A DNA stretch of 5,939 nt. Source: Gammaproteobacteria bacterium (lineage in GTDB: Bacteria; Pseudomonadota; Gammaproteobacteria; Pseudomonadales; Azotimanducaceae). The stretch spans positions 1 to 5,939 of the forward strand of contig JAPUJX010000252.1 in the NCBI GenBank assembly GCA_027295975.1, read 5' to 3'. A program made the translations under genes and the position numbers. Under the pieces are notes generated by a model. That model was not told the DNA's origin, did no database searches, and saw only the letters and a list, made by a program, of their open reading frames with translations. This document shows, one piece after another, positions 1-5,448 of the stretch; position 1 is the stretch's first letter, and each line of letters starts with the position of its first letter.

Positions 1-276
1 GACGAGATCTGTGATCGCGTTGCGTTCCTCATCGATGGGCAGATCGCGCTGATCGACGCTCCGCGGGAACTGAAGGTCCGTTACGGAGAAAAGCGGGTGC
101 GGGTGGAATACCGCGTCGACGACACTCTGGAGGAGCGCGACTTTCCGCTCGAAGGTCTGGCTGACAACGGCGCGTTTCTGGCCGCATTACGCGAGCCTTC
201 CCTGCAGACAATCCATACTCAGGAAACTTCCCTCGAAAGCATCTTCATTCGGGTGACCGGGCGGGATCTCGAGTGA
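1..276 (+). CDS. ABC transporter ATP-binding protein, C-terminal end (5' partial)
   Basis: Frame 1 is open from the first base and ends at TGA 274-276, giving the last 91 residues of a gene that begins outside the window. It opens with DEICDRVAFLIDGQIALID, the segment that follows the H-loop in drug-export type ABC ATPases (usual form: D..CDRVAF...G.I...D.P..L). A variable region follows, then ETSLESIFIRVTGRDLE, the usual tail of these subunits (SLE.IF...TGR.L). Walker A, the signature and Walker B lie upstream and cannot be judged. The stop overlaps the GTG start of the first permease (GTGA, 273-276), so the three genes form one translationally coupled operon. Role: cytoplasmic ATPase driving the two membrane subunits that follow. 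The family is secure from context; the substrate is not known. Confidence 0.9.
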   Translation, partial: DEICDRVAFLIDGQIALIDAPRELKVRYGEKRVRVEYRVDDTLEERDFPLEGLADNGAFLAALREPSLQTIHTQETSLESIFIRVTGRDLE

Positions 277-980
277 ACAGATTAATCAACACAATACGAC
301 TCGACTCGCTGCTTCAGGCGCGCAACAAAGTTTACCTGATCATTGCGGTTGCGGCTTTTGCCCTGGCCTTTGCCTTGAGCGCGGTGTTCACTCCCGAACA
401 GCTGCACTTTTTCATGCCGTTGGTGGTCCTCGGGAGCGTGAGCTTGACGACCGTTTTTCTCGTTGGCGTGTTGATACTGCTCGAACGGGGAGAAGGCACC
501 CTCGAGGTCGTCCTCGTCTCACCACTGAGGTCATCCGAGTATCTGGCTTCCAAACTCATCACGTTGACCGCGCTCGCGCTGGTGGAGAGCGCAATCATTG
601 CCGTGGTTGCCTACGGCCTCGGTTTTTCCGTCGGCTGGCTCGTGGTAGCCGTGGTGATGCGCGCGAGTATGTGTATTGCGGTCGGGGTGGCCGTGGGGGT
701 GCGCTACCGCTCGATAACCCACTTCCTGCTACCGGCGATATTCGCCTCGCTCGCGTTTGATCTGCCGAACATCTGGTACCTCAATCTCTCGTCCAGCCCG
801 CTGTTCTACCTGTGGCCGTCGATGCCGCCGTTGCTTCTCGCGAAGGCCGCCTTCATGCCCGTCGACTCACTGCAGTTGACTTACGCTTTCGTTTACGGTG
901 CGCTGGCTGTTGCTGCCGCCTTGTTCTGGGCCTCGCGCGCTATCGACCGTTATGTCGTACGTGGAGACACCACCTCGTGA
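273..980 (+). CDS. ABC-2-type transporter permease, first membrane subunit (fluoroquinolone-export-like)
   Basis: This 235-residue integral membrane protein starts at GTG 273, inside the stop of the ATPase gene. Hydrophobic segments lie near residues 21-39, 46-70, 94-116, 119-143, 149-165 and 203-221, giving about six membrane spans. After the second span comes LLERGEGTLEVVLVSPLRSSEYLASK (about 69-94, read in parts: ERGEGTL, VSPL, YLASK). This charged E-R-x-E-G-T-L element is typical of ABC-2 exporters, where the loop couples to the ATPase. The next gene repeats the element, so the two permeases are probably paralogues forming a heterodimer. By recall, this ATPase-permease-permease order and the permease sequences resemble the mycobacterial Rv2688c-Rv2687c-Rv2686c fluoroquinolone exporter type. 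That is family resemblance only. Likely role: half of an inner-membrane export channel. The start relies on the overlap; the upstream GGGCGGGA is only a weak ribosome binding site. Confidence 0.88.
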   Translation: MNRLINTIRLDSLLQARNKVYLIIAVAAFALAFALSAVFTPEQLHFFMPLVVLGSVSLTTVFLVGVLILLERGEGTLEVVLVSPLRSSEYLASKLITLTALALVESAIIAVVAYGLGFSVGWLVVAVVMRASMCIAVGVAVGVRYRSITHFLLPAIFASLAFDLPNIWYLNLSSSPLFYLWPSMPPLLLAKAAFMPVDSLQLTYAFVYGALAVAAALFWASRAIDRYVVRGDTTS

Positions 981-1717
981 ACACCCACGTAATCAGGGCC
1001 ATGCGGGTACTCGTACCGGGCGATCTGCGACTGATCTGGCGCGATGGATTCCTGTTGATTTTCATCGTGTTCGTCCTGCCTTGCGCCTGTCTCGTATTTC
1101 GCGAACTGGTTCCCTATGCCGGGGAACTCGTGGTCGAGTGGGTTGACCTCGAGCCCTACTACGGCCTCATCCTCGCCAGTGTCGTCATCGCCGGACAGCC
1201 GGTAATGCTCGGCTTCGTGATCGGCATTCTTTTCATCGAGGAGCGAGACGAGGGCACACTGCTTGCGCTCAAGGCGAGTCCCCTGTCGCTCACGAGTTTT
1301 TTAGGCTACCGGCTGCTGGTGGGGATGGGGCTCAACGTCGTGTTGACGACGATTGGTGTCTATTTCGCGGGATTGGTATCGGTCTCATTGTTCGAGATCC
1401 TGGCAGCGTCGGCCCTCGCTTCACTCGGCGTGCCTTTGATCGCCCTCTTCTACGCGATTTATATCAGCAACAAGGTACAGGCAATAATGTTGTTGAAGCC
1501 CGTGCAGATCTGGGGCGGCTTGCCAACGCTGCTGTTCTTCGTACCCACCCCCTGGCAGTGGATCGGCAGTGTACCCATGCCCCTGTATTATCCCATGCGC
1601 CTTTTCTGGAGCGCCGCCGACGGTCATGCCGAGTGGTGGCTGATCCTGCCGGGCCTGATTATTCCGGGAGTGGCGGTGTTCTGGCTGCTGCGCCGCTTCG
1701 AGCGTGTCGTCGAGTAG
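977..1717 (+). CDS. ABC-2-type transporter permease, second membrane subunit (fluoroquinolone-export-like)
   Basis: The product is a 246-residue membrane protein. I place the start at GTG 977, overlapping the previous stop as GTGA (977-980), because GGAG at 963-966 lies 10 nt upstream. The frame is open further 5' (an ATG at 812), but that would overlap the first permease by about 170 nt with soluble-looking sequence, so it is rejected. The N-terminus (VLVPGDLRLIWRDGFLLIF) has the D-R-x-x-R-D pattern that precedes the first span in this permease type. Spans lie near 24-41, 62-86, 110-133, 138-163, 181-190 and 221-238. The coupling element IEERDEGTLLALKASPLSL (about 87-105) matches ERGEGTL/VSPL of the first permease. 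It is the last gene of the operon: a bidirectional hairpin begins 2 nt after the stop. It probably pairs with the first permease to form the export pore. Substrate unknown. Confidence 0.88.
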   Translation: MNTHVIRAMRVLVPGDLRLIWRDGFLLIFIVFVLPCACLVFRELVPYAGELVVEWVDLEPYYGLILASVVIAGQPVMLGFVIGILFIEERDEGTLLALKASPLSLTSFLGYRLLVGMGLNVVLTTIGVYFAGLVSVSLFEILAASALASLGVPLIALFYAIYISNKVQAIMLLKPVQIWGGLPTLLFFVPTPWQWIGSVPMPLYYPMRLFWSAADGHAEWWLILPGLIIPGVAVFWLLRRFERVVE

Positions 1718-1719
1718 CG

Positions 1720-1746
1720 AAAAAGGGGTTGAACTGACCCCTTTTT
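1720..1746. terminator. Bidirectional intrinsic terminator between convergent operons
   Basis: A perfect 9-bp inverted repeat, AAAAAGGGG (1720-1728) and CCCCTTTTT (1738-1746), encloses a 9-nt loop (TTGAACTGA). The G4/C4 core with an A tract on one side and a T tract on the other gives a hairpin plus U-run on either strand. It begins 2 nt after the second permease stop and ends 4 nt before the stop codon (1751-1753) of the convergent aldo/keto reductase, so one element can serve both operons. The stem is short, so efficiency is uncertain. Confidence 0.85.
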
Positions 1747-1750
1747 CTCG

Positions 1751-2788
1751 TCAGGAATAGCCGATAGACAACAGGTTTTCCAGTGGTTGGTACAGCTCCT
1801 CCAGATAACGGACGTCTTCCGAATCCAGGGTAATATCCGACGCTTCGATGAGCTGTTCCAACTGCTCAACCCTGGACACACCGACAATGGGTGAGACGAC
1901 CTCGGGTTTGTTCATGAGCCAGGCAACCGAAATCTGCGCGGCCGATTTCCCGTATTTCTCGGCAACTTCCCCAACACGTTCGGCGATCGGAAAGTCCATC
2001 TGTCCGCGATAGAGACTTTCCGTGCGTATCTTGTCGTTACCCTGGGACCGTTTCGAGGATCCTGCCGCAAACCCGCCTTTGTATGTTCCGGTGAGAATCC
2101 CGCGAGCGAGGGGCGACCACGGGGTGAGAGCCACGCCGGTTTTCGCGCAATACCGGTTCATCTCCCGCTCTTCCTCCCGATAGATCAGGTTGTAGTGGTT
2201 CTGCATGGAAACGAACCTGGTCCAGCCATGTCGCTCAGCCGTGAGTTGCAACTCGGCAAACTGCCACGCAAACATGGAAGAAGCACCGAGGTAGAGGACC
2301 TTGCCTGCTTTGACCACTTCGTGCAGGGCCTCGAGGGTTTCCTCGATGGGCACCTCCACATGCCCCGGAACACCGTGGGGATGCCGGTGAATCACGAGGT
2401 GATCGATATAGTCGTGGCCGAGGCGCCTCAGCGATGATTCCACCCCTTCCCGCACGTGCTTGCGCGACAGCCCTCTCTGGTTGGCCCCTGCCCCCATGGG
2501 CATGCTGATCTTCGTCGCGAGTACATACTCATCGCGGCGCGCGAGAGACTTCAGGAGTTTGCCAACCACCTCCTCACAAGCGCCGAGGCCGTACACGTCT
2601 GCGCAGTCGAAATAGAAGAGTCCCTGCTCGAGGGCCGCTTGAAAAATGGGACGGGCCTCGTCTTCACCCAGCGTCCAATCACCCTGGTGTCCCCGTCCCG
2701 GCATGCCGAAGTTCATGGTGCCAAGGCACAATTCGGAGACGATCAAGCCACTTTTTTTACCGAGCTGAACGGGTTTGAGCATGGTCAC
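1751..2788 (-). CDS. YajO-like aldo/keto reductase
   Basis: This 345-residue soluble oxidoreductase has the aldo/keto reductase (beta/alpha)8 barrel and probably uses NADPH to reduce carbonyl groups in the cytoplasm. The catalytic tetrad is visible: Asp61 (YFDCAD), Tyr66 (DVYG), Lys93 (LATKIS) and His134 (LVIHRH). Other landmarks are the N-terminal strand SELCLGTMNFG (18-28), SMQNHYNLIYREEEREM, and TPWSPLARGILTG before the cofactor-binding end (VSPIVGVSRVEQLEQL). The sequence closely recalls E. coli YajO (324 residues) but is about 20 residues longer. I chose GTG 2788 because GGAGGA (2802-2797) lies 8 nt upstream; ATG 2782 in the same frame is the alternative. The start lies inside the end of the MFS gene (32-nt overlap), so the two are probably translationally coupled. 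Physiological substrate cannot be read from the sequence. YajO itself has been linked to thiamin/deoxyxylulose metabolism, which should not be transferred without evidence. Confidence 0.93.
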   Translation of the reverse strand: MTMLKPVQLGKKSGLIVSELCLGTMNFGMPGRGHQGDWTLGEDEARPIFQAALEQGLFYFDCADVYGLGACEEVVGKLLKSLARRDEYVLATKISMPMGAGANQRGLSRKHVREGVESSLRRLGHDYIDHLVIHRHPHGVPGHVEVPIEETLEALHEVVKAGKVLYLGASSMFAWQFAELQLTAERHGWTRFVSMQNHYNLIYREEEREMNRYCAKTGVALTPWSPLARGILTGTYKGGFAAGSSKRSQGNDKIRTESLYRGQMDFPIAERVGEVAEKYGKSAAQISVAWLMNKPEVVSPIVGVSRVEQLEQLIEASDITLDSEDVRYLEELYQPLENLLSIGYS

Positions 2789-3989
2789 GGTTAATGTCCT
2801 CCGGTGGAAAAATGGAACCCCAGATCACCTCGTTGCCGGGCGCGGGTTGTCGCGGAACGTTTTGCGCCAACACCAGTGAGCAGACGGCAAAACCGGTGCC
2901 AATCAGGAAGACCACGGAATGGGAATGAATCCACACGAGGCCGAGCGCCGCGGGAACCACCACTGCCGCGATATGGTTGATGGTGAACGAGACGCCGGCC
3001 GAACTCGCCATGTCCGCCTGATCCGCGATTTTCTGGAAATAGGTGCTGATGGCAATCGCCAGAGCGAAGAACATGTGGTCGATCACGTAGAGGCCGGCGG
3101 CGATATAGGGGTTGGTGACAAATGCGTAGGCGGTGAACACGATTATCAAGCCGACGTATTCCAGCGAGAGCGCGGTACGTTCGCCAATCCGCCCGATCAA
3201 CGCCCCGATACGTTCGGCGAACAGCCAGTTGAAGGCGTAGTTGATGAGAAACAACAGCGTCACCTGAGCCGCGCTGTAACCGAATTTTTCCACCATCAGA
3301 AAAGCCGCGAAAACCATGAAAATCTGCCGGCGCGCACCGGAGAAGAAGGTCAACCCGTAATAGAGCCAATACCTTTTGCGTAAAACGAGATGACTGTGTT
3401 GTTTGGTCGCGGGTTCGAAATGAGGAAATCCCAGCCACATGAAAAGCGCCAAGGCGAAACATAGGCTACCGGCCAGGGCGAAGATCCAGATGTAGTCGAT
3501 CGCAAAAATTTCCAGCAGCAGCCACAAAACGGCATAAACAACCAGCGAAGTAATCGCCGCCACCGAAATGAGCTTGCCGAGGACCTGAGGCGCCTCACCT
3601 TTGGACAGCCACTGTAACGCGAGGGATAACTTGACCGCCTCGAAGTAGTGAAAACCCACGGACATCAGCACCGTGGAGAAATACAGGCCGTATTCGAACG
3701 GGAAAAATCCGGTAATCGCCACTCCGAGACCGAGAAGCGCAAGCGCCAATACCGCAAACGTCTGCTCCTTGAGAATGAGCAGTACGAACACCGTGGTGAA
3801 GGCGAGAAAACCGGGCACCTCGCGCAAGCTCTGCAAAATGCCGATTTCGACACCCGTGAAGGCGGCACGCTCCACGACGAAGTTGTTCAGCAGTGCCGAC
3901 CAGGCGCTGAACGCAACCGGCATGGCCACCGACATCAACACCAACAACATCACCGGACGCTGCCAGGTACGCTCCTTCACCAACTCCAC
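2757..3989 (-). CDS. MFS transporter, 12 membrane spans, substrate unknown
   Basis: The product is a 410-residue inner-membrane carrier. Hydrophobic segments fall near residues 13-35, 47-73, 76-95, 99-113, 138-160, 163-187, 208-232, 240-258, 277-293, 296-316, 333-352 and 356-376. A polar central loop (188-207) separates two six-span halves, the major facilitator layout. Charged cytoplasmic turns occur after span 8 (AERIGALIGRIGERTAL), which resembles the R-x-G-R/E-R loop of MFS proteins. The C-terminal tail (377-410) is hydrophilic. GTG 3989 is the most upstream start: a TAG lies 11 codons further up, with no start codon between. It has no convincing ribosome binding site, and ATG 3950 (residue 14) is an alternative that would still keep the first span. 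It is the first gene of a two-gene operon with the aldo/keto reductase and is divergent from the AEC carrier. I do not recognise a specific substrate group. Confidence 0.87.
   Translation of the reverse strand: MELVKERTWQRPVMLLVLMSVAMPVAFSAWSALLNNFVVERAAFTGVEIGILQSLREVPGFLAFTTVFVLLILKEQTFAVLALALLGLGVAITGFFPFEYGLYFSTVLMSVGFHYFEAVKLSLALQWLSKGEAPQVLGKLISVAAITSLVVYAVLWLLLEIFAIDYIWIFALAGSLCFALALFMWLGFPHFEPATKQHSHLVLRKRYWLYYGLTFFSGARRQIFMVFAAFLMVEKFGYSAAQVTLLFLINYAFNWLFAERIGALIGRIGERTALSLEYVGLIIVFTAYAFVTNPYIAAGLYVIDHMFFALAIAISTYFQKIADQADMASSAGVSFTINHIAAVVVPAALGLVWIHSHSVVFLIGTGFAVCSLVLAQNVPRQPAPGNEVIWGSIFPPEDINRDHAQTRSAR
2797..2802 (-). promoter_or_regulatory. Shine-Dalgarno site that sets the aldo/keto reductase start
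   Basis: GGAGGA on the minus strand ends 8 nt before GTG 2788 and 14 nt before ATG 2782, so it favours the GTG. It lies within the last codons of the MFS gene. The reductase can therefore be initiated by ribosomes finishing the transporter, or independently. Confidence 0.7.
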
Positions 3990-4113
3990 CCGCTCGAACT
4001 CGAAAAGCCCGGGATTCTACCGGCTTTACGCCTCCGGCGCCCGGAAGTGAGATTGTGGCTCCGGTATAGAATACCGCCCGTTTTGATCATTCCCGTTTTC
4101 TTATCGAAGCTTC
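3990..4113. promoter_or_regulatory. Divergent intergenic regulatory region (MFS / AEC)
   Basis: These 124 nt separate the MFS gene (leftward) from the AEC gene (rightward) and must hold both promoters. The best -10 candidates lie together: TAGAAT (4067-4072) for the plus strand and TATTCT (complement of 4068-4073) for the minus strand. Both sit within a perfect dyad, and neither has a convincing -35. A second small inverted repeat, TCCGG (4033-4037) and CCGGA (4041-4045), lies in the MFS leader. The AEC start has only a weak GAAG (4106-4109), within the palindrome GAAGCTTC that abuts the ATG. No small ORF with a ribosome binding site was seen. Confidence 0.55.
4062..4076. repeat. Perfect inverted repeat, possible operator at the divergent promoters
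   Basis: CGGTAT (4062-4067), spacer AGA, ATACCG (4071-4076): 6-bp arms with no mismatch. It covers the only -10-like hexamers between the two divergent genes, so a bound dimer could block both. No regulator for it is encoded next to it; the only regulator in the window is about 1 kb away with a different half-site. Confidence 0.5.
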
Positions 4114-5010
4114 ATGATTTTCGAACAAATTGCCACCGTGATCGCGCCGGTATTCATCGTTACCGGCATCGGCTACCTGTGGATTCGCCAGGGTTTGAGT
4201 TTCGACAACGAAACCATCAGCAATCTGGTGATGATGGTGGGCACTCCGTGCCTGGTGTTTTCGACCCTCACCAGCATGGAAATCCATCTCGCAACCTTTG
4301 CGCAAATGGTGCTGGCAAGCCTCAGCATCATCGGGTGTTGTTTCGTTTCGGGCTGGGTGTTGCTGAAGGTTACCAACTGGCCGATCAACACCTACCTTCC
4401 GGCGCTGATCCACCCCAACACCGGCAACATGGGACTGCCGTTGGTACTGCTGGCGTTCGGTGAGCCGGGGCTGGCGCTGGGCATCTCCTACTTTTTCGTC
4501 AACTCCGTGTCCCAGTACACCCTCGGCATGGGGATCTCTGCAGGTTCATTCCACCCGCTGCAGCTTCTCAAACAGCCCATCATCTGGGCCCTGTTGCTCG
4601 TTTTCGTCGTGCGAGGGGTGGATCTGGCGGTGCCGGAGTGGATCGCTTCCACAACCAGGATTCTGGGTGGATTGGTCATTCCAGCGATGCTGCTCAGGCT
4701 CGGCACCGCCCTCGCCCGGCTGCATCTCGTGGACCTGCGGCAGAACCTGGTGGTTGCCCTGGCCCGTCTGGGGTTCGGGTTGGCCAGCGGATTGTTCGTC
4801 ATCTGGTTGTTTGGTCTCACCGGTACCATGGCCGGTGTGGTGTTCCTTCAGGCAGCGATGCCGGTTGCCGTTTTCAACTTCATCTTCGCCGAACGTTATG
4901 GCCGAAACCCCGAGAAGGTTGCGGCGGTGATCCTGTTATCCACCCTGATTTCCTTCGCCACCCTGCCATTGCTGGTCGGCTTTGCATTGCAACTTGCTTC
5001 CCCGTCCTGA
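4114..5010 (+). CDS. AEC-family transporter (auxin efflux carrier type permease)
   Basis: This 298-residue membrane protein, about 10 spans, belongs to the auxin efflux carrier (AEC/PIN-like) family; bacterial members move small organic acids or related anions. It begins MIFEQIATVIAPVFIVTGIG, the usual N-terminal span. It shows the two broken-helix motifs expected of the inverted five-span repeats: VGTPCLVFSTL (42-52) and HPNTGNMGLPL (100-110) in the first half, and VIPAMLLRLGTAL (188-200) with QAAMPVAVFNFIFAERYG (246-263) in the second. The length is typical for the family. ATG 4114 fits the N-terminus, although only a weak GAAG precedes it. It appears to be a single gene divergent from the MFS operon. 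The next gene has its own promoter 75 nt on, and no terminator lies between, so some read-through is possible. The substrate cannot be deduced. Confidence 0.92.
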   Translation: MIFEQIATVIAPVFIVTGIGYLWIRQGLSFDNETISNLVMMVGTPCLVFSTLTSMEIHLATFAQMVLASLSIIGCCFVSGWVLLKVTNWPINTYLPALIHPNTGNMGLPLVLLAFGEPGLALGISYFFVNSVSQYTLGMGISAGSFHPLQLLKQPIIWALLLVFVVRGVDLAVPEWIASTTRILGGLVIPAMLLRLGTALARLHLVDLRQNLVVALARLGFGLASGLFVIWLFGLTGTMAGVVFLQAAMPVAVFNFIFAERYGRNPEKVAAVILLSTLISFATLPLLVGFALQLASPS

Positions 5011-5040
5011 TGGACATATAGTGTTGTAGTAATGTATAAC
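5011..5040 (+). promoter_or_regulatory. Sigma-70-like promoter for the GntR regulator / ABC ATPase operon
   Basis: TGGACA (5011-5016, five of six to TTGACA), an 18-nt spacer, and TATAAC (5035-5040, five of six to TATAAT). Transcription would start near 5047, leaving a leader of roughly 40 nt before ATG 5086. The -35 begins directly after the AEC stop codon (5008-5010). An inverted repeat overlies the spacer and -10. Confidence 0.65.
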
Positions 5041-5044
5041 ACTA
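5019..5044. promoter_or_regulatory. Probable autoregulatory operator of the YtrA-type regulator
   Basis: Arms TAGTGTTGTA (5019-5028) and TATAACACTA (5035-5044) are inverted repeats matching at 9 of 10 positions around a 6-nt spacer (GTAATG). The right arm contains the whole -10, so a dimer bound here would exclude RNA polymerase. GntR proteins bind such dyads as dimers, and the regulator gene starts 42 nt downstream. Assignment to this regulator is inference from position and symmetry. Confidence 0.65.
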
Positions 5045-5061
5045 ACTCAGCCCTCTGAAAT

Positions 5062-5076
5062 AACGGAGCGACCGTT
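5062..5076 (+). other. Small hairpin in the regulator leader
   Basis: AACGG (5062-5066) and CCGTT (5072-5076) can pair around AGCGA. The only GGAG in the leader (5065-5068) is partly in this stem and is 17 nt from ATG 5086, so the regulator lacks a normally spaced ribosome binding site. Functional meaning is uncertain. Confidence 0.3.
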
Positions 5077-5085
5077 CGGCAGCCC

Positions 5086-5448
5086 ATGAGCGACTGGAAC
5101 GACCACGAGCCGATTTATCTTCAACTGAAGAACCTGGTCCTGCGGCAAATCGTTCGGGGCGTTCTACCAGAGGGAGAAGCCGTGCCGTCCGTTCGCCAGG
5201 TAGCCGCCCAGGAACGAATTAATCCCATTACCGTATCGAAGGCTTATCAGATGTTGGTTGACGCCGAATTACTGGAAAAACGCCGCGGACTGGGCATGTT
5301 CGTCTGCCCCGGCGCGCAACAACTGGCCCTCGATCAGGAACGCGAGCGATTCATCACCGAACAATGGCCGGAAGTCCTCATCACCATCAACGCCCTGGGA
5401 CTCGACCCGGCCACCCTCCTCGCCAGCGTCTCCGGAGATCCCTCATGA
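5086..5448 (+). CDS. GntR-family transcriptional regulator, YtrA subfamily
   Basis: This 120-residue DNA-binding protein has a winged helix at residues 10-74: PIYLQLKNLVLRQIVRG, then PSVRQVAAQERI, the recognition helix NPITVSKAYQML, and the wing EKRRGLGMFV. NP-x-TV-x-x-AY with RRGLGMFV is characteristic of the YtrA subfamily. Only about 45 residues follow (GAQQLALDQERERFITEQW, mostly helical). This is normal for YtrA types, which have a short dimerisation tail instead of a large ligand-binding domain. Such regulators usually repress their own operon, which encodes an ABC transporter and often responds to cell-envelope stress or peptide antibiotics. The layout fits: its own promoter with an overlapping dyad upstream, and an ABC ATPase gene overlapping its stop (ATGA, 5445-5448). 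ATG 5086 gives the expected N-terminus although the ribosome binding site is poor. The inducer is unknown. Confidence 0.93.
   Translation: MSDWNDHEPIYLQLKNLVLRQIVRGVLPEGEAVPSVRQVAAQERINPITVSKAYQMLVDAELLEKRRGLGMFVCPGAQQLALDQERERFITEQWPEVLITINALGLDPATLLASVSGDPS

Noticed and set aside
812..976. 5' extension of the second permease to an ATG at 812
   Set aside because: It would overlap the first permease by about 170 nt with arginine-rich, non-membrane sequence. GTG 977 has a good GGAG and the same GTGA overlap as the preceding junction.
2752..2758. A run of seven A on the minus strand near the reductase start, considered as a frameshift site fusing MFS and reductase
   Set aside because: The MFS stop (2757-2759) precedes most of the run, so slippage in it would not fuse the proteins. 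The reductase frame (GGT AAA AAA AGT) does not match the A-AAA-AAG slippery codon phasing.
2456..2794. A 112-codon plus-strand open frame
   Set aside because: It is antisense to the YajO-like reductase, whose catalytic tetrad is intact; the translated product shows no recognisable motif.
3648..4463. A 271-codon open frame on the plus strand
   Set aside because: It runs antisense through the MFS gene, across the divergent intergenic region, and out of frame through the AEC gene. Its product is rich in R, H, Q and G with no domain, and both overlapped genes are well supported.
5011..5085. Terminator after the AEC gene
   Set aside because: The inverted repeat here has long spacing and no U-run after it, and coincides with a promoter. 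It fits an operator better than a terminator.
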